A stretch of 64,000 nucleotides of DNA from Tsukamurella asaccharolytica (GCF_007858435.1 NZ_VIGW01000003.1:434001-498000); one strand, 5' to 3'. Shown: positions 51,901 to 61,699, numbered from the stretch's first letter. Program-made: numbers and translations. Notes: generated by a model from the letters alone, not told the origin.

Positions 51901-52964
51901 GGGAGCTGACGCAGTTGTCCGGCACGGTGATCCGCCCTGAGGATTTCGCGTCCGCCGCGATCCCGGATCACCTCCGGGTGACGTTCACGGTGATCGGCGA
52001 CGACGGCCGTGCGCTGGGCTCGGGCAAGGACCTCGACGCGCTCAAGCGTCGCCTCGGCGCCGCCGTGCAGGAAGATCTGTCGAGCCGCGCCGGTTTCTAC
52101 GAGCGGGCGCCCGCGAAGCAGTGGACCGCGCAGACGCTCGGGGACGTGCCGCGGACCATCGACACCGAGGTCCGGGGCAGCCGGGTCACGGGCTTCGGCA
52201 CGCTGTACCCCGCCGGCGACGCCGCGGGCGTCAAGGTGGTCGCCGCGGAGCCGGAGCAGACTGCCCTCATGGGAGCAGGACTCGACGTGCTTCTGGCGAA
52301 CGCCCTGCCGGCGGCCCACAAGTCGGTGCTGCAGTCCGTGGGGCAGCGGGAGCGACTGGCGCTCTCACAGAGCCCCTACGCCACGCCGATGGATCTCCTG
52401 GCCGACTGCCGGCGACGAGCGATCACGGACCTGCGCGCCCGCACCGGGCTCGCGTGGACGCCGGACGAGTTCGCGGCGCTGACGGCGACGGTCCGGGCGG
52501 GGCTCGGGGAGGCGGTCCAGCGGAACTTCGCGGCCGTGGCGACCGCGGTCGCAACCGCCACTGAGGTCCGTGGCGCGATCGCCTCCGCCCCAACGGCGCT
52601 CCGCGACGCCGCGGAGGACATCGCCGAGCAACTCGACGCGCTGTTGTATCCCGGTTTCATCTCCGCGACGCCGGACGCGCATCTGCAGCACCTGCCCCGC
52701 TACACCGCGGGCGCCGCCGCGCGCTGGGCGGCACTGCCCGCCTCTGCGGACCGGGACGACCGAGGGATGGCGACGCTCGATCGGGTCTACGGCGCACTCA
52801 CGGCGAAGCTGGACGCGCTCCCCGAGCACCGTCGGGACGCGGCGCTGGATCAGGTGCACTGGCTCATCGAGGAGCTCCGGGTGAGCCTGTTCGCCCAGTC
52901 GCTCGGCACGGCGGGATCGGTGTCCGAGAAGAAGGTGCTCGCCGCCATCGCGGCCCTGACCTGA
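48993..52964 (+). CDS. hrpA: ATP-dependent RNA helicase HrpA
   Basis: 1323 aa, the family's normal size. DEAH-box helicase motifs: I ILAGETGSGKTTQLPKI, Ia HTQPRRLAARSVAERIAEE, II IIIDEAHERSLNIDFLLGY, III VTSATIEPERF, V LATNVAETSLTVPGIKYVVD and VI QQRSGRCGRTSDG. The HA2 and OB-fold regions follow, and the long C-terminal DUF3418 domain occupies roughly the last 570 residues. HrpA resolves collided ribosomes or structured mRNA in E. coli. It is convergent with nrdR (22 bp). Confidence 0.95.
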   Translation: MTKQETRTAREDGDGGPSKRELYGALGTDADPALTLRDEARLRGRLKRAKASDLPRLAREIDAARERYAERRDAVPAIVYPENLPVSARREEIAKAISENQVVILAGETGSGKTTQLPKICLELGRGVRGMIGHTQPRRLAARSVAERIAEETKSELGDAVGYAVRFTDRVSPKTSVKLMTDGILLRELTRDRLLRDYDTIIIDEAHERSLNIDFLLGYLRQLLPRRPDLKVIVTSATIEPERFATHFARPDGAAAPVIEVSGRTYPVEIRYRPLDEMTDDSEPLDQVTGIVHAVEELSREAPGDVLVFLSGEREIRDAAEALEAKYGPRGSTGRGGSAVEILPLYARLSSAEQHRVFAPHTGRRIVLATNVAETSLTVPGIKYVVDTGTARISRYSLRTKVQRLPIEPISQASAQQRSGRCGRTSDGIAIRLYSEDDFDARPQYTDPEILRTNLASVILSMTALELGEVSAFPFVQPPDERAVRDGTALLEELGALEDAAPGHKRLTTVGRQLADLPVDPRMARMLVAAREFGVLPEVLVIVAGLSIQDMRERPAEHRQAADAQHARFADPTSDFLSYLNLWRHLGDRRAELSSSAFRRECQREFLHYVRIREWQDLQGQLRQICRDLGWKLDSLGREPAPSADLIHQALLAGLLSQIGLREPDGKEFLGARNAKFMVFPGSALYRKPPRFVMAGELVETSRLFARTVAKIEPEWAEKLAGPLAKHHYSEPHWSTKREAVLAKERVTLFGVPLVADRTVNFGRIDPVAARELFLRHALVQGEWRTRHPFFARNRALLDDAEYLEDKARRRDIVVDEDGLFDFYDRRIPEGIVSARHFDAWWKKASRTDPDLLDFTADDLLADGAADVTAEAYPTSWLQGRIEVPLKYRFEPGAADDGVTARIPVKDLATVRADGFEWLVPAMREELAVALIKSLPKQLRREVVPAPDFAAAALARLTPRAEPLNEGLARELTQLSGTVIRPEDFASAAIPDHLRVTFTVIGDDGRALGSGKDLDALKRRLGAAVQEDLSSRAGFYERAPAKQWTAQTLGDVPRTIDTEVRGSRVTGFGTLYPAGDAAGVKVVAAEPEQTALMGAGLDVLLANALPAAHKSVLQSVGQRERLALSQSPYATPMDLLADCRRRAITDLRARTGLAWTPDEFAALTATVRAGLGEAVQRNFAAVATAVATATEVRGAIASAPTALRDAAEDIAEQLDALLYPGFISATPDAHLQHLPRYTAGAAARWAALPASADRDDRGMATLDRVYGALTAKLDALPEHRRDAALDQVHWLIEELRVSLFAQSLGTAGSVSEKKVLAAIAALT

Positions 52965-52986
52965 GCACCGCGTGCGAGCGAGCGGC

Positions 52987-53460
52987 CTACGCCGCGTCGG
53001 TCGGATCCGCGGCGGCGGCACGGGTACGGAGGTCGCGGATCGCGGCCTCGAAGTCCTCGATGGACGAGAAGCCCTGGTACACCGAAGCGAACCGCAGGTA
53101 GGCCACCTCGTCCAGGTCGCGCAGCGGCCCGAGGATGGCGAGGCCCACCTCGTTCGCGGGGACCTCGGCGACACCGGTGGCGCGGATCGCCTCCTCGACC
53201 TGCTGAGCGAGCTTGTGCAGGTCGTCCTCGGCCACGTCGCGCCCCTGGCACGCGCGGCGGACTCCCTTGACGACCTTCTCCCGGCTGAAGGGCTCGGTCA
53301 CGCCGTTGCGCTTGACGACGGCCATGACAGCGCTCTCGACAGTGGTGAAGCGGCGGCCGCACTCATTGCACGACCGACGCCGGCGGATGCCCTGCCCGTC
53401 GTCGAAGACACGCGAATCGACCACACGGGTGTCCTCGTTCTTGCAGAACGGGCAATACAT
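52987..53460 (-). CDS. nrdR: Ribonucleotide reductase repressor NrdR
   Basis: 157 aa. The N-terminal zinc ribbon is [17 protein letters not shown] with the second Cys pair in [12 protein letters not shown]. The ATP-cone follows ([31 protein letters not shown] and [16 protein letters not shown]). It senses ATP/dATP and represses ribonucleotide reductase genes. ATG 53460 is preceded by GGAGGT and gives the universal NrdR start. The frame is open further upstream for 62 codons to another well-placed start at 53646. A LysM gene follows upstream, as in M. tuberculosis (Rv2718c-Rv2719c). Confidence 0.95.
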   Translation of the reverse strand: MYCPFCKNEDTRVVDSRVFDDGQGIRRRRSCNECGRRFTTVESAVMAVVKRNGVTEPFSREKVVKGVRRACQGRDVAEDDLHKLAQQVEEAIRATGVAEVPANEVGLAILGPLRDLDEVAYLRFASVYQGFSSIEDFEAAIRDLRTRAAAADPTDAA

Positions 53461-53646
53461 GGGGCCACCTCCCGCCCGGCTGCGCTCGGACGTCCGGCGG
53501 GGCAGCTGCAGCACGGTGGCCCCTGCCACCGCCGTGCCCCGCGATCTCGTCCTCGAGAATACTCGGCGCGGGAACGGCACCACGTTGTCGAGGTGGGCCG
53601 AGCGCCCGCCCTGCCGGGAATCCGGCATCTCCATGAGGGTGGTCAT
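53461..53646 (-). other. In-frame upstream extension of nrdR with its own start
   Basis: From ATG 53646, preceded by GAAGGAG, 62 codons run without a stop into the nrdR ATG. The peptide is basic and low in hydrophobics ([46 protein letters not shown]). It has no known domain. It may be an N-terminal extension of NrdR, or an independently initiated peptide that reads through. It lies 28 bp after the LysM gene, so the two starts could belong to one transcript. Confidence 0.45.
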
Positions 53647-53674
53647 CTGCTTCTCCTTCGCGCGTGTGTGGTGG

Positions 53675-54307
53675 TCAGTACCGCGGCGTGACGAGGGTCT
53701 GGCCGGCGTGCACGCGGCCGTCCCGCAGGCCGTTGATCTCCGAGATCTCCGCGACGACGGCGGCCTGGGCACGGTCGGGCGCGATCTCGCGGGCGATCTG
53801 GTCCAGACTCTGTCCGTCGCGCACCGTCACGATCGAGGTCAGGCCGGGCTGCGCCGCCGTCGGTACCGGCTCGGCGGGCGCGGATCCGCCGAAGAGCACC
53901 AGCAGGCCGGCGAAGACGCCGACCGCGAACAGGACGCAGACCGCCAGCGACGGCGTGGGCGATCGACGTGCGCAACCGTCGGTGCGCGAGTAGCCGCGGG
54001 GCGCACGGCGCACCGCCGATCGCACGCCCGGGCGTTCGACCGTGCGCCGGGCGGCCCCGCGGGCGCCGGTCACCCGGATCTCCGCGGACTCTGTTCGAAC
54101 GCGGCTCACGAAGAGCTCGTTCGACGAGGTGATCGATGCCGCCGACGGGTCCTGAGAGCGGCTGCGGGCGAGACGCGGCGAGACTCCGCGGGCCCGGGTG
54201 GCGGCGCGCCGGCCGGCAGCGGCGGAGCCGTGCCGCACGAGCGCCTGCGCCTCCGTCGCAGCCTCCTGCACTGCAGTGATGCCGTCTCGATCGATGATCG
54301 CGGTCAT
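53675..54307 (-). CDS. LysM-domain membrane protein (Rv2719c/ChiZ-like)
   Basis: 210 aa. A long basic cytoplasmic part ([34 protein letters not shown]) of about 125 residues precedes one transmembrane helix ([21 protein letters not shown]). A C-terminal LysM domain follows ([34 protein letters not shown]) that should bind peptidoglycan. The counterpart Rv2719c (ChiZ) is an SOS-induced division inhibitor divergent from lexA. Here two SOS boxes lie in the divergent region. The RBS AGGAGAG precedes ATG 54307. Confidence 0.9.
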   Translation of the reverse strand: MTAIIDRDGITAVQEAATEAQALVRHGSAAAGRRAATRARGVSPRLARSRSQDPSAASITSSNELFVSRVRTESAEIRVTGARGAARRTVERPGVRSAVRRAPRGYSRTDGCARRSPTPSLAVCVLFAVGVFAGLLVLFGGSAPAEPVPTAAQPGLTSIVTVRDGQSLDQIAREIAPDRAQAAVVAEISEINGLRDGRVHAGQTLVTPRY

Positions 54308-54424
54308 GGTCTCTCCTGGTGTCGTAGCGGGTCCTTCTCGCTCACCTACAGGTCTATCGGTGGGCACTGACAAGTTTTTCCATCCAGCCCCACCAGTCAC
54401 ACCTTAGTGCGTGCAAGTGTTCGA

Positions 54425-54440
54425 AAGAACTTCTGTTCGA
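54425..54440. promoter_or_regulatory. SOS box, LysM-gene side
   Basis: AAGAAC-TTCT-GTTCGA matches the mycobacterial LexA site TCGAAC-n4-GTTCGA at 10 of 12 positions, with a perfect GAAC/GTTC core. It lies 118 bp upstream of the LysM gene start and 123 bp upstream of lexA. Confidence 0.75.
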
Positions 54441-54487
54441 TTTCTATCACACGCCGTTGCCGAGCGGAAGACACGCGGTGAAATTTC

Positions 54488-54503
54488 TCGAACAGATGTT
54501 TGT
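54488..54503. promoter_or_regulatory. SOS box, lexA side
   Basis: TCGAAC-AGAT-GTTTGT matches TCGAAC-n4-GTTCGA at 10 of 12 positions. It lies 60 bp upstream of the lexA start, as expected for autoregulation. The phasing with the site at 54425-54440 is 63 bp, six helical turns. Confidence 0.75.
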
Positions 54504-54562
54504 CAGGCCGTGCGAGCTGGACTACAGTGGAGTCGGAACCGAACGGGCGCGAGGAGCGACAC

Positions 54563-55273
54563 ATGACAGATGAACGACAAGTCCAGCACCGGGATAAGCG
54601 CTTCCGCGACGCCCAGGGCAACGTCTCCGAGGACCACCTCACCCGTCGCCAGAAGCAGGTCCTGGAAGTGATCCGGCGGTCGGTCCGCGACCGCGGCTAC
54701 CCGCCCAGCATCCGGGAGATCGGCGACGAGGTGGGCCTGACTTCCACGTCGTCGGTCGCCCACCAGCTCCGCACGCTGGAGCGGCTGGGCTTCCTCCACC
54801 GCGACCCCAACCGGCCCCGTGCCGTGAACGTGCAGGGTGCGGAGGAGCGCACCGCGCAGGTGATCCAGAAGGTCATGGAGGACGAGGACCGGATGCCCGA
54901 ACCGGCCTTCGTGCCGGTCCTCGGCCGCATCGCTGCGGGCGGCCCCATCCTGGCGGAGGAGGCGGTGGAGGAGATCTTCCCGCTCCCCCGAGAGCTCGTC
55001 GGCGAGGGTTCGCTGTTCCTGCTCAAGGTGGTGGGTGAATCGATGACCGACGCCGCCATCTGCGACGGCGACTGGGTCGTCGTGCGGCAGCAGTCCGTCG
55101 CGGAGAACGGAGACATCGTGGCCGCGATGCTCGACGGCGAGGCCACCGTGAAGACCTTCCGCCGGACGGGCCGCGACGTCTGGTTGATGCCGCACAACCC
55201 GGCGTTCGACCCGATCCACGGCAACGATGCGGTGATCCTGGGCAAGGTGGTCACCGTCATGCGTCGGATCTGA
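54563..55273 (+). CDS. lexA: SOS repressor LexA
   Basis: 236 aa. The N-terminal winged helix is [20 protein letters not shown], then [20 protein letters not shown] and [13 protein letters not shown]. The cleavage bond is Ala-Gly in GRIAAGGP, and the S24-type dyad is Ser in VVGESMTDA and Lys in EATVKTF. RecA-stimulated autocleavage relieves repression of DNA repair genes. RBS GAGGAG, ATG 54563. It is divergent from the LysM gene with two SOS boxes, and its 3' end overlaps the convergent EamA gene by 17 bp. Confidence 0.97.
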   Translation: MTDERQVQHRDKRFRDAQGNVSEDHLTRRQKQVLEVIRRSVRDRGYPPSIREIGDEVGLTSTSSVAHQLRTLERLGFLHRDPNRPRAVNVQGAEERTAQVIQKVMEDEDRMPEPAFVPVLGRIAAGGPILAEEAVEEIFPLPRELVGEGSLFLLKVVGESMTDAAICDGDWVVVRQQSVAENGDIVAAMLDGEATVKTFRRTGRDVWLMPHNPAFDPIHGNDAVILGKVVTVMRRI

Positions 55274-56183
55274 CCGCACCCGCCGCACGCCGCGCCGGCT
55301 CGTCGACCGCAGGGTCGGGGGCCGGCGTTCGTCGTCCGCGCGAGGCTATCGCGCACGCGGCTCCACCGAGCGCCAGGCCGGCGAGCACGCCCGGGTGCAC
55401 GGGTTCGCCCAGCATGAGGAATGCGAACAGGGCCGATACCGAGGGGATCACCGCGAACAACATGGCCGCCCCACTCGCCCCGGCGATGCCGATCACGCGG
55501 AGGTACAGCGTGGTCGCGGTCATCGAGCTGAGCAGCACCATCAGCACGAGCACGACGGCGCCCCGCGCGGGGTCGGCGACCGTCGCGCCGAACACTGCGA
55601 GCAGGACACCCGCCGGCACCGCAGCGACGGTCATTCCCACCGCGTTCGCCGCAAGCGGGTCCACGTCGCGGCAGAAGCGCTGCTGGTACACGCCGCCCAG
55701 GGCGATCCCGGCCAGCCCGAACAGCGTGAACCCGATCCCTGCCCCGGCGTGCGCCAGCGCCGGCACCATCGACCAGCATGCGGTCACGACGGCGGCCACC
55801 CCGATGACCGCGGCGAGCGCGCGCCGCGGCGTGAGCGCCTCGCGGAGCACGATCCGGGCCACCACCGTGGTCAGTGCCGGGTTTACACCGATGATCAACG
55901 CGGCGACCCCCGCCGGCACGCCGGCCTGCAGGCCCAGGTAGCACCCGAGGAATTGCGTCGCCTGGGTCAACAGGCCCACCACGGCGGCGTGGCCCAGATC
56001 CGCACCGCGGGGCAGGCTGCGGCCGCTCGCCCGGACCACGCCGAGCATGAGCACTCCGGAGACGGCGAAGCGGAGGAACAGCAGCAGGAACGGGCTCATC
56101 GCCGCGATCCCGAGGGCGCCCAGGGGATACCCGAAGGCGTACAACACCACGACGGACAGCGCGAGCAGGGGCGGAATTCTCAT
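55257..56183 (-). CDS. EamA/DMT-family transporter
   Basis: 308 aa, ten hydrophobic helices in two EamA repeats. [20 protein letters not shown] starts the first, with [22 protein letters not shown] as the repeat's end. The second ends in [25 protein letters not shown]-terminal cytosolic tail is Pro/Ala/Arg-rich. Drug or metabolite export is the family role. It diverges from a LysR gene 79 bp away, so it is probably controlled by it. ATG 56183 precedes the first helix, while longer starts enter the intergenic region. Confidence 0.88.
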   Translation of the reverse strand: MRIPPLLALSVVVLYAFGYPLGALGIAAMSPFLLLFLRFAVSGVLMLGVVRASGRSLPRGADLGHAAVVGLLTQATQFLGCYLGLQAGVPAGVAALIIGVNPALTTVVARIVLREALTPRRALAAVIGVAAVVTACWSMVPALAHAGAGIGFTLFGLAGIALGGVYQQRFCRDVDPLAANAVGMTVAAVPAGVLLAVFGATVADPARGAVVLVLMVLLSSMTATTLYLRVIGIAGASGAAMLFAVIPSVSALFAFLMLGEPVHPGVLAGLALGGAACAIASRGRRTPAPDPAVDEPARRAAGAVRSDA

Positions 56184-56262
56184 GATCCGATGGTCGAACG
56201 CGGGAGTGCCGCGCGTCCAACAATGATTGACGATCACGATCGATTGGTTCTATCGTTCATTC

Positions 56263-57102
56263 ATGGCCGAGCCGACCCTGGACATCGTCCCGCTGCGCAG
56301 CGTGGTCGCGATCGCCCGCTGCGGCGGAGTGCACCGCGCGGCCGAGGCGCTGCATCTCACCCAGTCGACGGTCAGCGCCCACCTGCGCAGGCTCGAGAAA
56401 TCGACGGGCGGCACGATCGTCGAGAAGGCAGGCCGCGGCGTGCGGTTCACCGACCACGGCACCCGTCTCCTCGGGCATGCGCAGACGATCCTCGACGCGC
56501 ACGACGCCGCGGTGCACGCACTCGCCTCCCCCACGGCCCGAACGCTGTCGGTCGCCGCCACCGAGCACGGCGCCGACCGCCTCATTCCGGAGCTCAGCCG
56601 AGGGTTCGGCACCCTCCCGGGCGGCTGGGGCGCTCAGTTCCGGTTCGACCGCAGCGCGCAGATCGCCGGCGCCGTGGAGCACGGCCTCGCCGACGTCGCC
56701 GTCTTCCTCGCCCCGATCGATCACCCGGACGCCGTCGGCCCTATCGCCCTGCACTGGTACGCCGCGCGCGGCTGGGAGCGCCCCGCCGATGCCGTGCCCG
56801 TCCTCCTCTTCGACGATCCCTGTGTCCTCCGCGCACCCGCCGCGGACGCGCTCGTGCGCAACCGGATCGACTACGTCGTCGCGGCCGAGGCGGCGAATCT
56901 CGCCGGCCTGTACTCCGCGGCGCGCAGCGGGCTCGGGGTGACCCTGCTTCCCGTGATCGATGCGACGGACGGCCTGGTCGCCGTCGACACGATGCCCGCC
57001 CTACCGCCCATCGCGCTGGCGGTGACCGTGGGCGGCCGGGTGCCCGCGCCCGTACGCGCCGCGGTCCGCCGCGCCGCCGCGTCCCTCACCCGCGCGGCCT
57101 AG
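56263..57102 (+). CDS. LysR family transcriptional regulator
   Basis: 279 aa. The winged helix is [20 protein letters not shown] with [19 protein letters not shown]; the effector domain contains [39 protein letters not shown] and [18 protein letters not shown]. The binding pocket differs from OxyR-type. The upstream region has overlapping ATC/GAT repeats (GACGATCACGATCG, 56229-56242) that could be its site. It is divergent from the EamA transporter, its likely target, and its stop shares CTAG with the convergent DUF1345 gene. Confidence 0.88.
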   Translation: MAEPTLDIVPLRSVVAIARCGGVHRAAEALHLTQSTVSAHLRRLEKSTGGTIVEKAGRGVRFTDHGTRLLGHAQTILDAHDAAVHALASPTARTLSVAATEHGADRLIPELSRGFGTLPGGWGAQFRFDRSAQIAGAVEHGLADVAVFLAPIDHPDAVGPIALHWYAARGWERPADAVPVLLFDDPCVLRAPAADALVRNRIDYVVAAEAANLAGLYSAARSGLGVTLLPVIDATDGLVAVDTMPALPPIALAVTVGGRVPAPVRAAVRRAAASLTRAA

Positions 57103-57752
57103 CCGGAGACGATGCCCACGACCAGGTTGATCGCGGTCGCGAGGATGAGAGTGCCGAAGACGTACGAGAGCAGGCAGTGCCGGAGCACGACGCTGCGGAT
57201 CTGCTGCGACGACACCGAGGTGTCCGACACCTGGTACGTCATGCCCAGGTTGTAGCTGAAGTAGAAGAAGTCGCGGTACGCCGGCGCCTCGTCGGCGTTC
57301 CAGTCGATCCCGCCGGGCTCGTCGCCCGGGTCGCCGTAGAACTGCGCCGCGTATTGCGTGGCATAGGTCAAGTGCAATGCCGCCCACACCGCGAACGACC
57401 CGAGCAGCGCGGCGGCGGCGCCGGCGTCCTTGTGATCGGACCTCCCGGTGACCAGCAGCGCCACGATCGCGACCAGCCCACTCAACGCGATCGCCGCGAC
57501 CACCACCTCGGCGACCCGCGGGCGGAAATTCTCGCGCTGCACCGTGGCGCGTGTCGACGCGGCGTCGAGCGGCCACAGTGTCGCCCATCCGGTGACGACG
57601 AAGACCGCGGCGGCGGTGCCGATCCCGACGAGTACGCCGAGGGTGGCGTCGACGAGTACGCCGACGAGGCCACCGGCGATCAGGCCGACCACGAGCGACA
57701 GGACTGCGCGCGTGGCAACGGACAGGACGGGCTTGGCTGGCGGACGACTCAT
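57099..57752 (-). CDS. DUF1345 family membrane protein
   Basis: 217 aa with five or six hydrophobic helices. Family segments are [44 protein letters not shown], and the [19 protein letters not shown] motif that resembles a pore or sensor loop. The C-terminal helix is [19 protein letters not shown]. Function unknown. The start overlaps the hflX stop by 4 bp (ATGA, 57749-57752), and the last four bases overlap the LysR gene stop in CTAG. Confidence 0.85.
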   Translation of the reverse strand: MSRPPAKPVLSVATRAVLSLVVGLIAGGLVGVLVDATLGVLVGIGTAAAVFVVTGWATLWPLDAASTRATVQRENFRPRVAEVVVAAIALSGLVAIVALLVTGRSDHKDAGAAAALLGSFAVWAALHLTYATQYAAQFYGDPGDEPGGIDWNADEAPAYRDFFYFSYNLGMTYQVSDTSVSSQQIRSVVLRHCLLSYVFGTLILATAINLVVGIVSG

Positions 57753-59176
57753 CCGTTGATTGTGCGGCACTGAACTGCGAACGACGACAGCGCACCCGCC
57801 AGCGCGCCCGGCACACGCGCGATCATCCGCGTTCCCTCGGCGACGTGCTCCGTCTCCAGGATCGTGCCCTCGGCGTGGATCCGCGCGACGAGGTCACCCC
57901 GGTCGTACGGCAGGAGGGCGCTGACCTCGACGTCGCCGGCGGTGATGAGCTGCGTCATCCTCTCCAGCAACTCGTCGATGCCCTCGCGCGAGTGTGCAGA
58001 GACGAAGACCGCCTCCGGCAGCGCGACGCGCAGCTGGGCGAGCACGACCGGATCGGCGGCGTCGATCTTGTTGACCACGAGCAGTTCCCGCGGCAACGAC
58101 GCCTCCCGCTCCCCCGCGACTTCGCGCAGCACCTCGCGCACGGCGTCGATCTGGCGCTGCGGCATCACGTCGCTGCCGTCGACGACGTGCAGCAGGAGGT
58201 CGGCGTCGACCACTTCCTCCAGCGTCGACCGGAACGCCTCGACGAGCTGGGTGGGGAGGTGCCGCACGAAACCGACGGTATCGGTGAGCACCACGTCGCG
58301 GCCGTCGGTGAGCACGCCGTGCCGGGTGGTCGGGTCGAGCGTGGCGAACAGTGCGTCCTGAACCAGCACGCCGGCGTCGGTGAGTGCGTTGAGCAGGCTC
58401 GACTTGCCGGCGTTGGTGTAGCCGGCGATCGCCACCGCCGGCACGCCGGAGCGGCGGCGCGCCCCGCGCTTGGTGTCGCGGGCCTGCTTCATGCCCTTGA
58501 TCTCGCGGCGCAGCTTCGCCATCCGCTCGCGGATCCGGCGACGGTCGGTCTCGATCTTCGTCTCACCGGGACCGCGGAGGCCCACGCCGCCGTTGCTGCC
58601 CGCGCGGCCACCGGCCTGCCGGGACAGCGCCTCACCCCAGCCGCGCAGCCGGGGCAGCATGTACTCCATCTGCGCGAGGCTGACCTGCGCCTTGCCCTCG
58701 CGGGAGGTGGCGTGCTGGGCGAAGATGTCGAGGATCAGGGCGGTGCGGTCGATGACCTTGACCTTCACCACCTTCTCCAGCGCGTTGAGCTGCGCCGGGG
58801 TCAGTTCACCGTCGCAGATCACGGTGTCGGCGCCGGTCGCGAGCACGACCTCGCGGAGCTCGTGGGCCTTGCCGGAGCCGATGTACGTGGCGGGATCGGG
58901 ACGGTCGCGCCGCTGGATCAGGCCCTCGAGGACCGCGGAGCCTGCGGTCTCCGCGAGGGCTTTGAGCTCGGCGAGCGAGGCGTCGGCCTGCGCGGCGGAC
59001 CCGGAGGTCCAGACGCCCACGAGCACGACCTGCTCGAGGCGCAGCTGACGGTATTCGACCTCGGTGACGTCGTCGAGCTCGGTCGAGAGGCCGACGACGC
59101 GACGGAGCGACGAGCGCTCCTGCAACTGGAGTTCGCCGACGGTCGGGGCCGGCTCCCAGGTATCCATGTCTGTCAT
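57749..59176 (-). CDS. hflX: Ribosome-splitting GTPase HflX
   Basis: 475 aa. The N-terminal HflX domain has [33 protein letters not shown], and [20 protein letters not shown]. The linker contains the conserved [17 protein letters not shown]. GTPase motifs: G1 [13 protein letters not shown]2 around [11 protein letters not shown]3 [10 protein letters not shown] and G4 VVNKID. It binds the 50S subunit and splits stalled or heat-damaged ribosomes. It is followed by the coupled DUF1345 gene. ATG 59176 is chosen; ATG 59167 is possible. The neighbours dapF and miaA match the order in M. tuberculosis. Confidence 0.95.
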   Translation of the reverse strand: MTDMDTWEPAPTVGELQLQERSSLRRVVGLSTELDDVTEVEYRQLRLEQVVLVGVWTSGSAAQADASLAELKALAETAGSAVLEGLIQRRDRPDPATYIGSGKAHELREVVLATGADTVICDGELTPAQLNALEKVVKVKVIDRTALILDIFAQHATSREGKAQVSLAQMEYMLPRLRGWGEALSRQAGGRAGSNGGVGLRGPGETKIETDRRRIRERMAKLRREIKGMKQARDTKRGARRRSGVPAVAIAGYTNAGKSSLLNALTDAGVLVQDALFATLDPTTRHGVLTDGRDVVLTDTVGFVRHLPTQLVEAFRSTLEEVVDADLLLHVVDGSDVMPQRQIDAVREVLREVAGEREASLPRELLVVNKIDAADPVVLAQLRVALPEAVFVSAHSREGIDELLERMTQLITAGDVEVSALLPYDRGDLVARIHAEGTILETEHVAEGTRMIARVPGALAGALSSFAVQCRTING

Positions 59177-59249
59177 ATACGTCCAGTGTGGCACGCCGGG
59201 ACGCGGGAGGTCACGCGGGTTTTCCCAGGGCGGAACGCGGCGCCGCGTT

Positions 59250-60107
59250 CTACAGGTGCGCCGTCCCGGACGCGACGATGCGGCTCGGGCCGCGGAGCAC
59301 GGCACCGTCGGCCTCGACGGTGACGGTGACGATCCCGCCCGGCACGTGCACGTCGACGACACCGGTGTCGCGATCCGCGGCGTGCAGGGCGGCCACGGCG
59401 GCCGCGACGGTGCCGGTCCCGCAGGAGCGGGTCTCCCCCGAGCCGCGCTCGTGCACGCGCATGTGCACGGCGCCGTCGGCCAGCGGGGTCAGCACCTCGA
59501 CGTTGGTGCCGTGCGGGAACAGGCCGTGGTCGAACGTGGGCGCGCTCGCCACATCGAGGGCCAGCAGATCCTCCACGGTGAGGCCGGGCACGACGCAGGC
59601 CAGGTGCGGATTGCCCACGTCGACGGCGATCCCGGCGAGGTCGCGGCCGTCGACGCCGGCCGAGGAGTCGCCGTAGACCCGGGGCGCGCCCATCGCGACG
59701 GAGACCTCGGCGGTCTCGGGGCCGGCGTGGTGCACGCGGACCGGCTTGCCGCCCGCGCGGGAGCCGACAGTGAATTCCTCGCCTGTGACCAGGGCGTTCG
59801 CAGCGAGGAAGTGGGCGAAGACGCGGACACCGTTGCCGCACATCTCGGCGATCGAACCGTCGGAGTTGCGGTAATCCATGAACCAGTCCTCGCGGGCGAC
59901 GCCCTCGGGCAGCGCGCCGAGGACGCCCGCGTCGAGCAGCTCACCCGCTCGGGCGACACGGAGCACGCCGTCGCCGCCGATCCCCGCCCGCCGGTCGCAC
60001 AGGGCGACCACGAGCTCGGGCGTGAGGTCGATGTCGACGCCCGGGTCGGGCAGGATCACGAAGTCGTTCTCCGTGCCGTGCCCCTTGAGGAAGTCCAGCG
60101 CGATCAT
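59250..60107 (-). CDS. dapF: Diaminopimelate epimerase DapF
   Basis: 285 aa. The two catalytic Cys motifs are [13 protein letters not shown] and [27 protein letters not shown] opens the protein and [10 protein letters not shown] and GNPHLACVV are family marks. It converts LL- to meso-diaminopimelate for lysine and peptidoglycan. ATG 60107 lies 21 bp after miaA's stop, so dapF follows miaA in the operon. Confidence 0.97.
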   Translation of the reverse strand: MIALDFLKGHGTENDFVILPDPGVDIDLTPELVVALCDRRAGIGGDGVLRVARAGELLDAGVLGALPEGVAREDWFMDYRNSDGSIAEMCGNGVRVFAHFLAANALVTGEEFTVGSRAGGKPVRVHHAGPETAEVSVAMGAPRVYGDSSAGVDGRDLAGIAVDVGNPHLACVVPGLTVEDLLALDVASAPTFDHGLFPHGTNVEVLTPLADGAVHMRVHERGSGETRSCGTGTVAAAVAALHAADRDTGVVDVHVPGGIVTVTVEADGAVLRGPSRIVASGTAHL

Positions 60108-60128
60108 GCGGACCAGTCTACGGACGGG

Positions 60129-61076
60129 TCACGACCGCCACGGTGGGGCGGCGTGTGCGGCGATGGCGGAGCCGAGCAGGTCGGGTGCGGCCGCGTCCAG
60201 CCAGACGATGCGGGGGTCGCGCCGGAACCAGGATCGCTGCCGGCGGACGTAGCGGCGGGTGCCGATGAAGGTCAGCTCGCGGGCCTGCTCGAGGTCGTAC
60301 TCCCCGTCGAAGGCGGCGAGGACCTGGGCGTAGCCGATCGCGCGCGACGCGGTGACGCCCGCGCGCAGGCCACGGTCCTCGAGGGTGCGAACCTCGTCGG
60401 CGAGGCCGGAGTCGAACATGCGCCGGGTGCGCAGGTCGATGCGGGCGTCGAGTTCCGCGGTGTCGCGGTCCAGCGCGACGATCGCGGTGTCCCAGCGCGC
60501 GGGGCCGATCTCGGGCGCGGAGGCGGCGAAGGGCTCGCCGGTGATGGTCACGACCTCGAGCGCGCGGACGATCCGCCGCCCGTCGGTCGTGAGGATCTTC
60601 GCCCCGGCGGCGGGATCGAGTGCCGCGAGCTCGCGGTGCAGGGCCAGGGGGCCGAGCTCGGCGAGCCGGTCCTCGAGCCGTCGCCGGACGTCGGGGTCGG
60701 TCGCGGGGAAGCTCCACTCGTCGAGCAGGGCCTGGAAGTACATCATCGAGCCGCCCACGATCACCGGGGTGCGGCCCGCGGCCAGCAGCGCTTCGGCGTC
60801 GGCGCGGGCCCGCTCCTGGTACGCGGCGACCGTGGCGGTCTCGGTCACGTCCAGCACGTCGAGCTGGTGGTGCGGGATACCGCGCCGCGCCGCGACGGGC
60901 AGCTTCGCGGTGCCGATGTCCATGCCCCGGTACATCTGCATGGCGTCGATGTTGATGATCTCGCCGTCGAGTCGCTCGGCGAGGTCGAGCGCCAGGTCGG
61001 ACTTGCCGGTGGCGGTGGGTCCGACGACAGCGATCGGCCGGACGGTGTCGGAGACGCCCCGGGTCTCCGTCGTCAC
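60129..61076 (-). CDS. miaA: tRNA dimethylallyltransferase MiaA
   Basis: 315 aa. The P-loop is [18 protein letters not shown], followed by [28 protein letters not shown], and the [14 protein letters not shown] stretch. [17 protein letters not shown] and [13 protein letters not shown] lie in the C-terminal half, with an [10 protein letters not shown] motif near the end. It adds dimethylallyl to A37 of tRNAs that read UNN codons. GTG 61076 overlaps the stop of the upstream gene (GTGA). MiaB, the next enzyme of the pathway, is at the window end. Confidence 0.96.
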   Translation of the reverse strand: MTTETRGVSDTVRPIAVVGPTATGKSDLALDLAERLDGEIINIDAMQMYRGMDIGTAKLPVAARRGIPHHQLDVLDVTETATVAAYQERARADAEALLAAGRTPVIVGGSMMYFQALLDEWSFPATDPDVRRRLEDRLAELGPLALHRELAALDPAAGAKILTTDGRRIVRALEVVTITGEPFAASAPEIGPARWDTAIVALDRDTAELDARIDLRTRRMFDSGLADEVRTLEDRGLRAGVTASRAIGYAQVLAAFDGEYDLEQARELTFIGTRRYVRRQRSWFRRDPRIVWLDAAAPDLLGSAIAAHAAPPWRS

Positions 61077-61699
61077 CCGGCGCCCCCGGTGGCGACCAGG
61101 TACCCGACACCGAAAGGCGCGCCCCGGTAGAGCACGTCGACGGGCCCGCCCGCGCAGGCCGAGGCGGCGGCGCGCCAGGCGTCGTCGAGACCGTCGACCG
61201 GCCCGCCCTCGCGGACTGCGGCGACCTGGGCCTCGAAGACGCTCTCGTCTTCCGGCCGGTGGCCACCCGGAGCGCGGGCGCTGAGGGTGTTCGGGCCATC
61301 GAGGACGAAAAGCAGACCCTCGGCGTCGTCGTCCTCGCCGACGATCCGGGCCGACGGTGCCGCGCTCCCGCGCAGCCAGGCGGCGATGAGCAGCGGGACC
61401 GGCCAGGCGGGGCTGGGCGGCAGGTCGTTCGACGGCCCGCCGGGCCCCATCGTCACGATCACGTCGGCGCCGAACCCGGCGAAGGTGCCCGCGGACGCCT
61501 CGTCGCGCCTGGTCAGGGCCTCGGAGGCCACGACACGCCAGGTGCGGGCGCGCGCGCCGAGCCACCCACCCGCGGTCAGTGCGGCGCGGCGCAGCCGGTC
61601 TGCGTCGGGGTCGCCCGGGACGCCCACCAGCTCGGGAACGAGCAGCGGGGCGCCGGGGATCACGGCCACGGGCCGGTGGTCGCGCTGGGACGGGTGCAC
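61073..61699 (-). CDS. Conserved Ala-rich protein (Rv2728c-like; class III extradiol dioxygenase-like fold)
   Basis: 208 aa from GTG 61699. The opening [16 protein letters not shown] and later [10 protein letters not shown] and [12 protein letters not shown] resemble the LigB-like fold of class III extradiol dioxygenases, but the metal-binding His residues are not evident, so enzymatic function is doubtful. The equivalent Rv2728c also directly precedes miaA. A leaderless start is supported by TAGCGT at 61712-61707, 7 bases before the GTG. Stop and miaA start overlap by 4 bp, so the two are coupled. Confidence 0.7.
   Translation of the reverse strand: MHPSQRDHRPVAVIPGAPLLVPELVGVPGDPDADRLRRAALTAGGWLGARARTWRVVASEALTRRDEASAGTFAGFGADVIVTMGPGGPSNDLPPSPAWPVPLLIAAWLRGSAAPSARIVGEDDDAEGLLFVLDGPNTLSARAPGGHRPEDESVFEAQVAAVREGGPVDGLDDAWRAAASACAGGPVDVLYRGAPFGVGYLVATGGAG

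Noticed and set aside
49305-52319. A very long open frame (about 1000 codons) on the minus strand opposite hrpA
   Set aside because: It mirrors the codon structure of a high-GC gene; its translation is low-complexity (Arg, Gly, Glu, His, Val) with no family motifs, and hrpA in the plus strand is unmistakable.
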